Source of the DNA: DATLXH01 sp035576005
Lineage (GTDB): Bacteria > Acidobacteriota > Thermoanaerobaculia > Gp7-AA8
DNA: 10,153 nucleotides
Direction of reading: 5' to 3'
NCBI GenBank assembly: GCA_035576005.1
Contig: DATLXH010000022.1
Location: 1-10,153, forward strand
The stretch's first letter is position 1. The number at the start of each line of letters is the position of its first letter. Both the position numbers and the translations under genes were made by a program. Below are positions 1-5,470 of this stretch, in pieces. The notes under the pieces were generated by a model, which worked only from the letters and a program-made list of their open reading frames with translations, did not search any database and was not told the DNA's origin.

Positions 1-141
1 CGGCCTGTCTGCTTCGTTGCACAGCAATTTCGCTCCTCGACATAGTGTCGACTATGCCTTCGTCGCAAAATCGCCGTGCGCCTCGCATCCAAGCCACTCT
101 CCGCCGTCTCACGACAAAGGTCTGTGAGAAATGCGGGCTAG
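1..141. repeat. Palindromic intergenic repeat, copy 1 (left end cut by window)
   Basis: This stretch matches 3578-3718 base for base without gaps, with 6 substitutions in 141 positions (about 96% identity). The match ends abruptly at the CTAG at 138-141; the flanks beyond it differ, so CTAG marks the right boundary. It contains the hairpin CATAGT-GTCG-ACTATG (41-56) and the right inverted end. The left inverted end should lie just outside the window. The family is a dispersed, non-coding, MITE-like fold-back element; see the complete copy for its architecture. Confidence 0.9.
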
Positions 142-238
142 CACACAGCAACCAGGCAGTTTCTACATCACGCATTCACGACGTATCGCAGCCCGCTTCC
201 GATCACATCAGTTTGTTCTACAAAAGGGAGATCTCATC

Positions 239-1213
239 ATGGGTAGTTTCAAGAAACTCTCGCTGTTCGTCGCCGTCTTTCTCGCCGTTCCTGCACTCTT
301 TGCCGGATCGAATGAAGTGCTTTCCCTGGTTCCGTCCAACGCCGTCTCGGTTGGTATGGTCCGTCTCTCCGACATCCGCACGAGTCCGATCCTCGGCCAT
401 CTCATCAACGAAACCGACAAGATCACGGTAGACGGCGAGGCGGCCAAGTTTCTTCGCGAAACCGGGCTGAAGCCTAGCGAGGACATCGACTCCATGACAT
501 TCGCTCTCCTTCCAGCCGGCACGATCCGTGGCGACGGAAGGGCGCTGGTGATCTTCGAAGGGAGCTTCAACGCCGAAAAGATTACCAATGCGATCATCAG
601 GCGCGGCGCCGGGAAAGTCGCTTACTCCAGGGCGACGTATCTTCGTATGACGCATGAGAAAGGCAACCAGGGAGGGGCGATCGCGTTCCTCTCGAATCAC
701 ATCGCGATCGCCGGACACGAGGACGCAGTCAAGCTCGCCCTCGCTTCTCGCCCCGCAGGGGGAAGCGACTTCGCCCGTAGAGCGCCCCTCGGCCGTCAGC
801 TCCTGCACGTTGATCCGACTGCGAATGCGTGGGCCGTGATTGATGTGACCCGCGCACGGCTCGTGATGGAGGGTCCGACGTGGGGAACGTCGGAGAAGGA
901 CCCGCGCAACCTCGTAGCAGGCATGCTCAAGTCAGTCGAGAGTGTCGTCCTCTGGACCCGCGAGAGCTCGGACGAGCTCGTTCTCGGCGGACATGCGACG
1001 TCAAAAGATGACGACACGGCTCAGGCGATCGAAGACCTCATTCGCGGTGCACTGGGAACCTGGCGTCTCGCCGTTTCCGAGAGGGTCCCGGCTCTCGTCC
1101 CTGTCATTCGCAGGTTCAAAGTCGATCGTGACGGCCTCGGCGTTACCTTCCGCGGCTCCGTCCCGGGAAAGCTCATCCGCGACGGGATGAAGAAAATTCA
1201 CGCGAGTAAATAA
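239..1213 (+). CDS. Secreted protein of unknown function
   Basis: I do not recognise a named family. The start at 239 is chosen because AGGGAG lies about 10 bases upstream and the protein then opens with a clean Sec signal peptide: lysines at 5-6, a hydrophobic core at residues 8-22, and likely cleavage after Ala22 (ALFA). The mature protein of about 300 residues has no membrane segment and no cysteines. It shows alternating strand/helix segments, including a repeated style of hydrophobic strand followed by a charged helix (residues 36-55, 101-121, 146-170, 197-210). This loosely recalls secreted proteins that begin with a 'LVPSNA' type segment in Acidobacteria, possibly DUF3352-like, but that is only an impression. 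The protein is probably periplasmic. The gene follows a palindromic repeat after 97 bp and precedes an oxidoreductase after about 100 bp. An in-frame start at 131 would lie in the repeat and lose the signal peptide, so I rejected it. Confidence 0.85.
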   Translation: MGSFKKLSLFVAVFLAVPALFAGSNEVLSLVPSNAVSVGMVRLSDIRTSPILGHLINETDKITVDGEAAKFLRETGLKPSEDIDSMTFALLPAGTIRGDGRALVIFEGSFNAEKITNAIIRRGAGKVAYSRATYLRMTHEKGNQGGAIAFLSNHIAIAGHEDAVKLALASRPAGGSDFARRAPLGRQLLHVDPTANAWAVIDVTRARLVMEGPTWGTSEKDPRNLVAGMLKSVESVVLWTRESSDELVLGGHATSKDDDTAQAIEDLIRGALGTWRLAVSERVPALVPVIRRFKVDRDGLGVTFRGSVPGKLIRDGMKKIHASK

Positions 1214-1268
1214 CGTCGAGCCGCTGTGTACCGCGGCCGGGCGAAAGCAGGAGCACAGGGAGGTAGTG

Positions 1269-1322
1269 ATGAGCAGGTTCAGGAGACGGATCGGCGGTGC
1301 GGAAACGGTGTGGTCATGGTGA
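1269..1322 (+). CDS. Possible 17-residue leader ORF
   Basis: An ATG at 1269 has a strong Shine-Dalgarno sequence GGGAGG at 1258-1263 with 5-base spacing. It opens a 17-codon frame with an arginine-rich start (MSRFRRRIGG). Its TGA at 1320-1322 overlaps the ATG at 1316 of the oxidoreductase in the string ATGGTGA. The oxidoreductase start has no good ribosome site of its own, so the leader could deliver ribosomes by translational coupling. The layout is seen directly; the role is inferred. The alternative is that the ribosome site is chance or a relic. Confidence 0.3.
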   Translation: MSRFRRRIGGAETVWSW

Positions 1323-2476
1323 AACGGTTCGACGTCACGATCGTTGGCGCCGGGCTCGCCGGTCTGCAGTGCGCACGGCTTCTGGCCGCCGAGGGAGTTT
1401 CGGTCCTGCTTGTCGACCGGAAGGATGACGTGCGAAACGCCGTGCGCACCACAGGAATCTTCGTGCGGAAATCGTTCGAGGAGTTCAATTTCCCGGCGGA
1501 ATCACTGGGACCGGTCGTTCGACGCGTGGTGCTTCACTCGCCGAAAGGGCGAATGCAGACATTGGAAAGCAACGCTCCGGAATTCCGGATCGGGAGAATG
1601 CAGAAGATCTACGGCGATCTGTTGAAGGAAGCGATCGCGGACGGAACTACATGGAAACCGTCGACATCGTTCTTCGGCATCGACCGTGACGCGAACGGCG
1701 AGACGATCGTCTGGCTTCGTGGAGCTCGCGGTCTCGAGAAGGTGACGACACGTTTCATAGTCGGCGCTGATGGTGCGCGGTCGAAGGTCGCCGCGGCTCT
1801 CGGGCTCAGTCGCAATAAAGAGCTCATTGTCGGCGTCGAGGAGGTGCTGCAGGGAGTCGCCGGCACGCGAACAGCGGCGCTTCATTGCTTCCTGGATCCC
1901 GGGCTCGCTCCGGGTTACATCGGATGGCTCGCCGACGACGGCCAGGAAATCCATCTCGGCGTAGGAGGGTATGCCGATTCCTTCGATCCCCGCGCGGCGC
2001 TGAAGGAACTTCGACGAAGGGCTGCCGATATCTGTGATCTGGAGAGTGGGCAGATCGTCGAGCGACGTGGAGGCCTCATCCCGGTCGGAGGCATGCTGCC
2101 GCGGATCGCGTGTGAGAGAGGACTTCTCATTGGGGATTCCGCCGGAGCGGTCTCGCCGCTCACAGCGGGAGGACTTGACGGAGCCATGCGGCTGTCCCGG
2201 TTCGCCGCCGAGGTCCTTGCCGTCGCCGTTAAGCGGCGCTCACCGTCCCTGGTCTCGCTTTACACGTCGCGCGGAATCGGGACACGTTTCATCTCGCGGC
2301 AGTGGATGCGGAAGACGATCGCCACAGTGAGGTCGCCGATGCTCATTGAGCTCGGATGTGCACTCCTCCGCACCCAGCCTTTCAGTGGGTTCGCGCAACA
2401 CGTCTTCTTCGGTCGAGGATCGTTTCCTGAGCCCGACCGGCGAGCGCTGCAGGAGTTGCGATCCGTCGAGTCGTGA
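1316..2476 (+). CDS. FAD-dependent oxidoreductase, geranylgeranyl-reductase-like
   Basis: The protein has 386 residues from the ATG at 1316; a GTG at 1310 is an alternative. It has the three FAD signatures of the GR2/p-hydroxybenzoate hydroxylase fold. The N-terminal Rossmann loop is GAGLAG at residues 11-16, with the ribose-binding acid at Asp34 after the second strand. The DG motif is VGADGARS at 149-156, and the GD motif is IGDSAGAVSPLTAGGLDGA at 272-290. The segment GYIGWL at 200-205 fits the geranylgeranyl reductase group, whose members reduce isoprenoid double bonds in membrane lipids, quinones or carotenoids, or act as halogenase/hydroxylase relatives. The substrate cannot be read from the sequence. 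The protein is cytosolic or membrane-associated. It heads a rightward group with a membrane protein and a methyltransferase, which would suit lipid or quinone modification. The family is fairly certain; the exact reaction is not. Confidence 0.88.
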   Translation: MVKRFDVTIVGAGLAGLQCARLLAAEGVSVLLVDRKDDVRNAVRTTGIFVRKSFEEFNFPAESLGPVVRRVVLHSPKGRMQTLESNAPEFRIGRMQKIYGDLLKEAIADGTTWKPSTSFFGIDRDANGETIVWLRGARGLEKVTTRFIVGADGARSKVAAALGLSRNKELIVGVEEVLQGVAGTRTAALHCFLDPGLAPGYIGWLADDGQEIHLGVGGYADSFDPRAALKELRRRAADICDLESGQIVERRGGLIPVGGMLPRIACERGLLIGDSAGAVSPLTAGGLDGAMRLSRFAAEVLAVAVKRRSPSLVSLYTSRGIGTRFISRQWMRKTIATVRSPMLIELGCALLRTQPFSGFAQHVFFGRGSFPEPDRRALQELRSVES

Positions 2477-2529
2477 GTACGCCTGCGCCGCGGATCCGTC
2501 GTTAGACGTCGTGTCTGTAAGATACCCGC

Positions 2530-2883
2530 ATGAGTTTCATGCAGGGGTTGCGGCAGCTGGCGATCGTCGAAGGAATTTCGACCCTCGTCCTTTTCGGCGT
2601 GGCCATGCCACTGAAGTATTTCGCCGGAATGCCGCTGGCAGTCACGGTCGTCGGCTCCGTCCACGGTTTCTTCTTCGTGGCGCTCGTACTGATGCTGCTG
2701 CTGGCCATCTGGAAAGTGCCGATCTCCCCGGGGCTGGCAGCAGCGGGCGTCGTAGCGGCGATCATTCCTGGCGGACCGTTTTTTCTGGAGCGGCGTCTCG
2801 CGAGGCTGGATGCGGCTTCGAGAGGCGCTGACGTGACGCTCTCCCCGTCAGAGATCGTCTCGGAGGAAAATTTTCGCATATGA
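2530..2883 (+). CDS. DUF3817 family small integral membrane protein
   Basis: This 117-residue protein has about three membrane-spanning segments (residues 9-27, 36-61 and 66-82). It carries the DUF3817 hallmarks: an N-terminal VEGIS segment (13-17), LKYFAGMP (28-35) and SVHGFFF with a conserved histidine in the second helix (43-49). The function of DUF3817 is not established; members often sit beside transporters or lipid and redox genes. The tail from about residue 88 is polar and probably cytoplasmic. No clear ribosome site precedes the ATG. Instead TAAGAT lies 6 bases upstream (2518-2523), which is the arrangement of a leaderless transcript, though no -35 box is visible. Its stop overlaps the next gene by ATGA, so the two are almost certainly co-translated. 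Confidence 0.85.
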   Translation: MSFMQGLRQLAIVEGISTLVLFGVAMPLKYFAGMPLAVTVVGSVHGFFFVALVLMLLLAIWKVPISPGLAAAGVVAAIIPGGPFFLERRLARLDAASRGADVTLSPSEIVSEENFRI

Positions 2884-3518
2884 GTGACAGGGATGACTCG
2901 CTCCGAACGAGTTACGACTCGGTAGCCGCAGCGTACGTGGAACATCTCTACTCGGAGCTCGAGCGGAAGCCTCTCGACCGACATCTTCTCAACCGATTCG
3001 CCGAGGAAGTGAGAGAACGCGGCATGGTCAGTGACCTCGGTTGTGGGCCGGGCCATGTAGCTCGTTACCTCCACGACAAGGGTGTCCAGGTCTCCGGGGT
3101 TGACCTCTCCCCCGAGATGGTTCGCTGGGCAACGCGGCTGAATCCAGGCATGGACTTTCACGTGGGCGACATTCGGTCGCTCGAACTCGCTGATGCTTCG
3201 CAGGTCGGGATCGTTGCCTTTTACTCCGTGATTCACCTCGCTCCATCTGAGCTCGGGCTCGCGTTTCGCGAGTTCCTTCGGGTGCTGACTCCCGGCGGGG
3301 TTCTCCTCGTGTCGTTTCATGTCGGCGATCACGTAGTGCATCTCGACGAGATGTGGGAGCGAATGGTCTCACTCGATTTCCACTTTCTCTCGCCCGCCAA
3401 AGTCATTACCGAGCTGCAGTCAGCAGGTTTCCTGGTAACGGAGATTGTGGAGCGTGAGCCGTATGAGGGGGTCGAGTATCCCAGTCGCCGCTGTTACCTG
3501 TTCGCGAGAGCAGGCTAA
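2880..3518 (+). CDS. Class I SAM-dependent methyltransferase
   Basis: This 212-residue protein of the Methyltransf_11/25 type transfers a methyl group from S-adenosylmethionine to an unknown acceptor. Motif I is VSDLGCGPGHVARYL at residues 50-64. The acidic end of strand 2, which binds the SAM ribose, is VDLSPEM at 74-80. GDI at 96-98 is motif II. Motif IV is the FYSVIHL region at 114-120, and the strand before motif VI is LTPGGVLLVSFH at 136-147. The length is typical of a stand-alone small-molecule methyltransferase, and the C-terminal half (150-205) probably defines the acceptor pocket. The start overlaps the DUF3817 stop (ATGA, 2880-2883). GGAGG at 2862-2866 is a rather distant ribosome site, so coupling is likely. 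With a reductase and a membrane protein upstream, a lipid or quinone acceptor is a reasonable guess, not a demonstrated one. Confidence 0.9.
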   Translation: MSDRDDSLRTSYDSVAAAYVEHLYSELERKPLDRHLLNRFAEEVRERGMVSDLGCGPGHVARYLHDKGVQVSGVDLSPEMVRWATRLNPGMDFHVGDIRSLELADASQVGIVAFYSVIHLAPSELGLAFREFLRVLTPGGVLLVSFHVGDHVVHLDEMWERMVSLDFHFLSPAKVITELQSAGFLVTEIVEREPYEGVEYPSRRCYLFARAG

Positions 3519-3531
3519 CGTGACGCTACAT

Positions 3532-3718
3532 CTAGCGCGCATTTCTCACAGACCTTTGCCGCGAGTACTACGGATAGCGGCCTGTCTCGTTCGTTGCACG
3601 GCAATTTCGCTCCTGGACATAGTGTCGACTATGCTTTCGTCGCAAAATCGCCGTGCGCCTCGCATCCAAGCCACTCTCCGCCATCTCACGACAAAGGTCT
3701 GTGAGAAATGCGGGCTAG
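3532..3718. repeat. Palindromic MITE-like fold-back element, complete copy 2
   Basis: This 187-bp element is one long imperfect palindrome: a 92-base left arm, the loop GTCG (3624-3627) and a 91-base right arm. The outermost 27 bases (3532-3558 against 3692-3718) pair with a single mismatch. They start with CTAGCGCGCATTTCTCACAG on the left and CTAGCCCGCATTTCTCACAG read inward from the right. A second paired block is GCACGGC (3596-3602) against GCCGTGC (3650-3656), and the tip is CATAGT/ACTATG (3618-3633). Copy 1 at 1-141 is about 96% identical. CTAG at each end fits either a terminal part of the element or a 4-bp YTAR-type target duplication of the kind IS5-family elements make. It encodes no convincing protein. 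It is probably a non-autonomous transposable element or a REP-like RNA-forming repeat. It starts 14 bp after the methyltransferase stop and could also end that transcript. Confidence 0.88.
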
Positions 3719-3747
3719 TCTGTAGCAGACGCTGTCCTTTGCCGGGA

Positions 3748-3773
3748 TCACCTGCGAAATCACTTCGCAGTGA
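3748..3773 (+). promoter_or_regulatory. Stem-loop in the leader of the SRPBCC gene
   Basis: CTGCGAA (3752-3758) and TTCGCAG (3764-3770) form a 7-bp stem around the loop ATCAC. Allowing one bulged C, the stem extends by TCA/TGA to 3748-3773. It lies between the palindromic repeat and the downstream gene. A TACAAT that could be a -10 box follows at 3778-3783, without a visible -35 partner. The stem might be an operator, an mRNA structure, or a terminator for readthrough from the methyltransferase, although no T-run follows it. Confidence 0.4.
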
Positions 3774-3796
3774 GAGGTACAATCTGCTAACTCGCC

Positions 3797-3811
3797 GACC
3801 TCACGGAGGTC
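3797..3811 (+). promoter_or_regulatory. Hairpin occluding a Shine-Dalgarno sequence
   Basis: GACCTC (3797-3802) and GAGGTC (3806-3811) form a 6-bp stem with the loop ACG. The right arm covers GGAGG (3805-3809), the ribosome site of a 9-codon frame that starts with ATG at 3815, opens MAAKMRGC and stops with TGA at 3842-3844. That stop overlaps the ATG at 3841 of the SRPBCC gene, which also has its own GAGAGG at 3829-3834 with 6-base spacing. Opening or closing the hairpin could set translation of the leader and, through coupling, of the gene. The structure is visible; regulation is inferred. Confidence 0.4.
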
Positions 3812-3840
3812 CACATGGCTGCGAAAATGAGAGGCTGTGA

Positions 3841-4377
3841 ATGAACGCGAAATCCTGTCTCGTGCAACTCGTCGTGATCTCGGTTCTGGTTGTGGCGCCG
3901 GCGTCAGGTCAGGGGCAGAACATCCCTGTCGTCCACAACGGCGTCGTGGACGCCGCGGTCAGCGAGGTGTGGGACGCGTTCACCACCAGTAAAGGGCAGG
4001 AATCCTGGATGGTGGCTCATTCAGACATCGAACTGAAAATTGGCGGCCGGATGCGGACGCACTACGAACAGAAAGGTGTGATTGGCGACTCGAAAACGAT
4101 CGAGAACAGTGTCGTTGCCTACGATCCGCTGCGAATGTTCTCGATCCGAGTGACGAAGCCCCCCGAGGGCTTCCCGTTTCCGAACGCAATCAAGAATATG
4201 TGGACCGTCATTTACTTCGAGGCCCTCGGCCCGAAGTCTACGCTCGTACGAATCGTCGGCCTGGGGTTTGGGGATGATGAGGAATCGAAAAAGATGCGGT
4301 CGTTTTTCGAGCGAGGCAATGCCTACACGTTGAAAAAACTTCAGGAACGGTTCGCTACCGGCAAGGCCGTCAACTAA
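3841..4377 (+). CDS. Exported SRPBCC (AHSA1-like) domain protein
   Basis: This 178-residue protein begins with a signal peptide: Lys4, a hydrophobic stretch at residues 6-21, and probable cleavage near PASG (20-23). The rest is a START/SRPBCC-type ligand-binding domain of the AHSA1/Aha1 C-terminal kind. The first strand and helix are VVHNGVVDAAVSEVWDAFTT (30-49), followed by the typical tryptophan at 56, the IGGRMR turn (67-72), the DPLRMFSIRV strand (95-104), WTVIYFEAL (121-129), and the long C-terminal helix with FFERGNAYTLKKLQERF (155-171). Such domains bind hydrophobic ligands; no ligand can be named here. Most relatives are cytosolic, so export is notable. GAGAGG at 3829-3834 supports the start. 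The gene stands alone and converges with the FKBP gene downstream. Confidence 0.85.
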   Translation: MNAKSCLVQLVVISVLVVAPASGQGQNIPVVHNGVVDAAVSEVWDAFTTSKGQESWMVAHSDIELKIGGRMRTHYEQKGVIGDSKTIENSVVAYDPLRMFSIRVTKPPEGFPFPNAIKNMWTVIYFEALGPKSTLVRIVGLGFGDDEESKKMRSFFERGNAYTLKKLQERFATGKAVN

Positions 4378-4381
4378 CTGA

Positions 4382-4393
4382 AGTCTCGAGACT
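4382..4393. repeat. Perfect 12-bp palindrome
   Basis: AGTCTCGAGACT lies 5 bases after the stop of the SRPBCC gene. It is perfectly self-complementary, so as RNA it could only form a tight hairpin or dimer. It may be a protein-binding site or part of the transcript end. There is no further evidence for a role. Confidence 0.35.
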
Positions 4394-4430
4394 CCGGTGG
4401 AAAGGGCGAGGTCTTCGTATCTCTCACGGC

Positions 4431-4479
4431 CCCTCTCCCGGTCGCTGACGCGACCACCCTCTCCCCGCCGGGGAGAGGG
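4431..4479 (-). repeat. GC-hairpin dispersed repeat, copy A, uninterrupted
   Basis: Read on the minus strand, this is CCCTCTCCCC-GGC-GGGGAGAGGG, a perfect 10-bp stem. It is followed by GGTCGC-GTCA-GCGACC and then GGGAGAGGG. Forty-five bases of it (4435-4479) are identical to 9981-10025 in the opposite orientation. The family resembles REP-like 'CCCTCTCCCC...GGGGAGAGGG' intergenic repeats common in GC-rich bacteria. It lies between two convergent genes (stops at 4377 and 4556), where it could act as a two-way transcription end. The remainder of the 4378-4555 intergenic stretch shows only the palindrome at 4382-4393. Confidence 0.85.
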
Positions 4480-4555
4480 ACTCGCCCTACGGCGCGTTGC
4501 GAGCAGTAGTTAACGTTCGCAGAATCTCGACCACCCGTAACGCAGACGTATCCTG

Positions 4556-5329
4556 TCAGTTGATCCGGAGCAGTTCCACGTCGAAGACCAGCAGGCCCCG
4601 CGGTTTCCCGCGTGCGCCCTGATACGCCAGTCTCGCCGGGATCCAGAATCGCCGCCGTTCGCCCGGGGACATCATGCGCAGACCTTCTGTCCATCCTGGA
4701 ATGACGGCGTCGAGGCTGAACGAGGCTGGTTTCCCGGTTTGAAGGGAACTGTCAAACATCTTTCCATCGGTTGTCCACCCGGTGTAATGCACGACTACGA
4801 AGCTGCTCCCTTTCGGCTTTTGTGTTCCCGTTGGTGGCTTGAGAACCAACCAGGCCAGCCCCGATTTCGACCTTGCTGCGTTCGCCGGCGCCGCCGCAAC
4901 ATCGGGCGGCGCGACGAGAGGCTTACTGATCTCGAGTAACTCGACATCAAAGACGACGGGAGCCTTTTTCGGCGCGAGAGCTGCCGGGATCCAGATCCGT
5001 CGCTTCTCGCCAGTTTTCATTGTGGCGATTGATTCCTGCAGACCAGGGAAGAGTTTGCTGAGCATGAAAGTGCGAAGATCGGGATGCTTTGCCGTGCTGT
5101 CCATGACTTCGCTCGCTGCTGTCCAGCCTGTGTAGTCGAGCGTGACGAAATCATTGGGGCCCGGTGAAGTCTCGCCGGTGGGCTGCTTCACGACCGTCCA
5201 CGCGAGACCTGTCTCGCTGCGCACACTATCCGCTGGCGGGCTTTGGGCCGGCGCGAGATCCTGTGCTCGAGCGGACGAGACTGTTGCAACGATCCAGAGG
5301 GCTACAGCGACGGCGAGGCGACCATTCAT
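4556..5329 (-). CDS. Exported tandem FKBP-type peptidyl-prolyl cis-trans isomerase
   Basis: The start at 5329 is chosen because AGGGAG lies 9 bases before it and the resulting 257-residue protein opens with a signal peptide cleaved after Ala22 (ARA). Two FKBP domains follow. Domain 1 (about 38-135) has DYTGW (65-69) and VFDVELLEI (126-134). However, it has Met for the usual Phe before the pocket Asp (VMDS, 75-78), LFPGL instead of VIPGW (93-97), and lacks the AYG loop. Domain 2 (about 154-257) keeps VHYTGW (180-185), MFDSS (191-195), VIPGWTEG (209-216), LAYQG (234-238) and VFDVELL (248-254), so it should be the active isomerase. Its flap before the last strand is shorter than usual. The protein probably helps fold periplasmic proteins. 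It lies 141 bp after the helicase gene on the same strand and may be co-transcribed with it. Confidence 0.92.
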   Translation of the reverse strand: MNGRLAVAVALWIVATVSSARAQDLAPAQSPPADSVRSETGLAWTVVKQPTGETSPGPNDFVTLDYTGWTAASEVMDSTAKHPDLRTFMLSKLFPGLQESIATMKTGEKRRIWIPAALAPKKAPVVFDVELLEISKPLVAPPDVAAAPANAARSKSGLAWLVLKPPTGTQKPKGSSFVVVHYTGWTTDGKMFDSSLQTGKPASFSLDAVIPGWTEGLRMMSPGERRRFWIPARLAYQGARGKPRGLLVFDVELLRIN

Positions 5330-5470
5330 CCGTGATTTCTCCCTGATCCAAACGATGAAACTGGATGGCGCACGTCTCAATTTCCGCCGGGTGTCCGAGC
5401 CAATGATTTTGCGACGATCTGGAAGGTCGAAGTCCGCGGCACGAAAGAAGTTACTCAGTAGCGGGGAAGA
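5330..5470 (-). other. Intergenic gap between helicase and FKBP genes
   Basis: These 141 bases separate two leftward genes. Apart from the AGGGAG ribosome site of the FKBP gene I see no clear terminator or promoter. A 13-base match (5405-5417) to the palindromic repeat's GATTTTGCGACGA is probably chance. Confidence 0.4.

Noticed and set aside
45..431. ORF crossing repeat copy 1, with a peptide (SSQNRRAPRIQATLR...KVCEKCG) shared with an ORF at 3445-3840
   Set aside because: The shared peptide is simply the translated repeat. Two of the differences between copies inside it (Pro/Leu and Arg/His) change the amino acid, and the frames then run out of frame through real genes or leaders. The CxxC-like motif is chance.
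2502..3341. 279-codon open frame on the minus strand
   Set aside because: It lies opposite the DUF3817 and methyltransferase genes, which have clear family motifs and an ATGA overlap. Its length is explained by high GC. Other long antisense frames (218-808, 1502-1954, 6124-6627, 8674-9363) were rejected for the same reason.
5405..5417. 13-base match to the inner part of the palindromic repeat (GATTTTGCGACGA)
   Set aside because: Similarity does not extend to either side in a convincing way. A 13-base chance match is uncommon but possible given the repeat length and window size.
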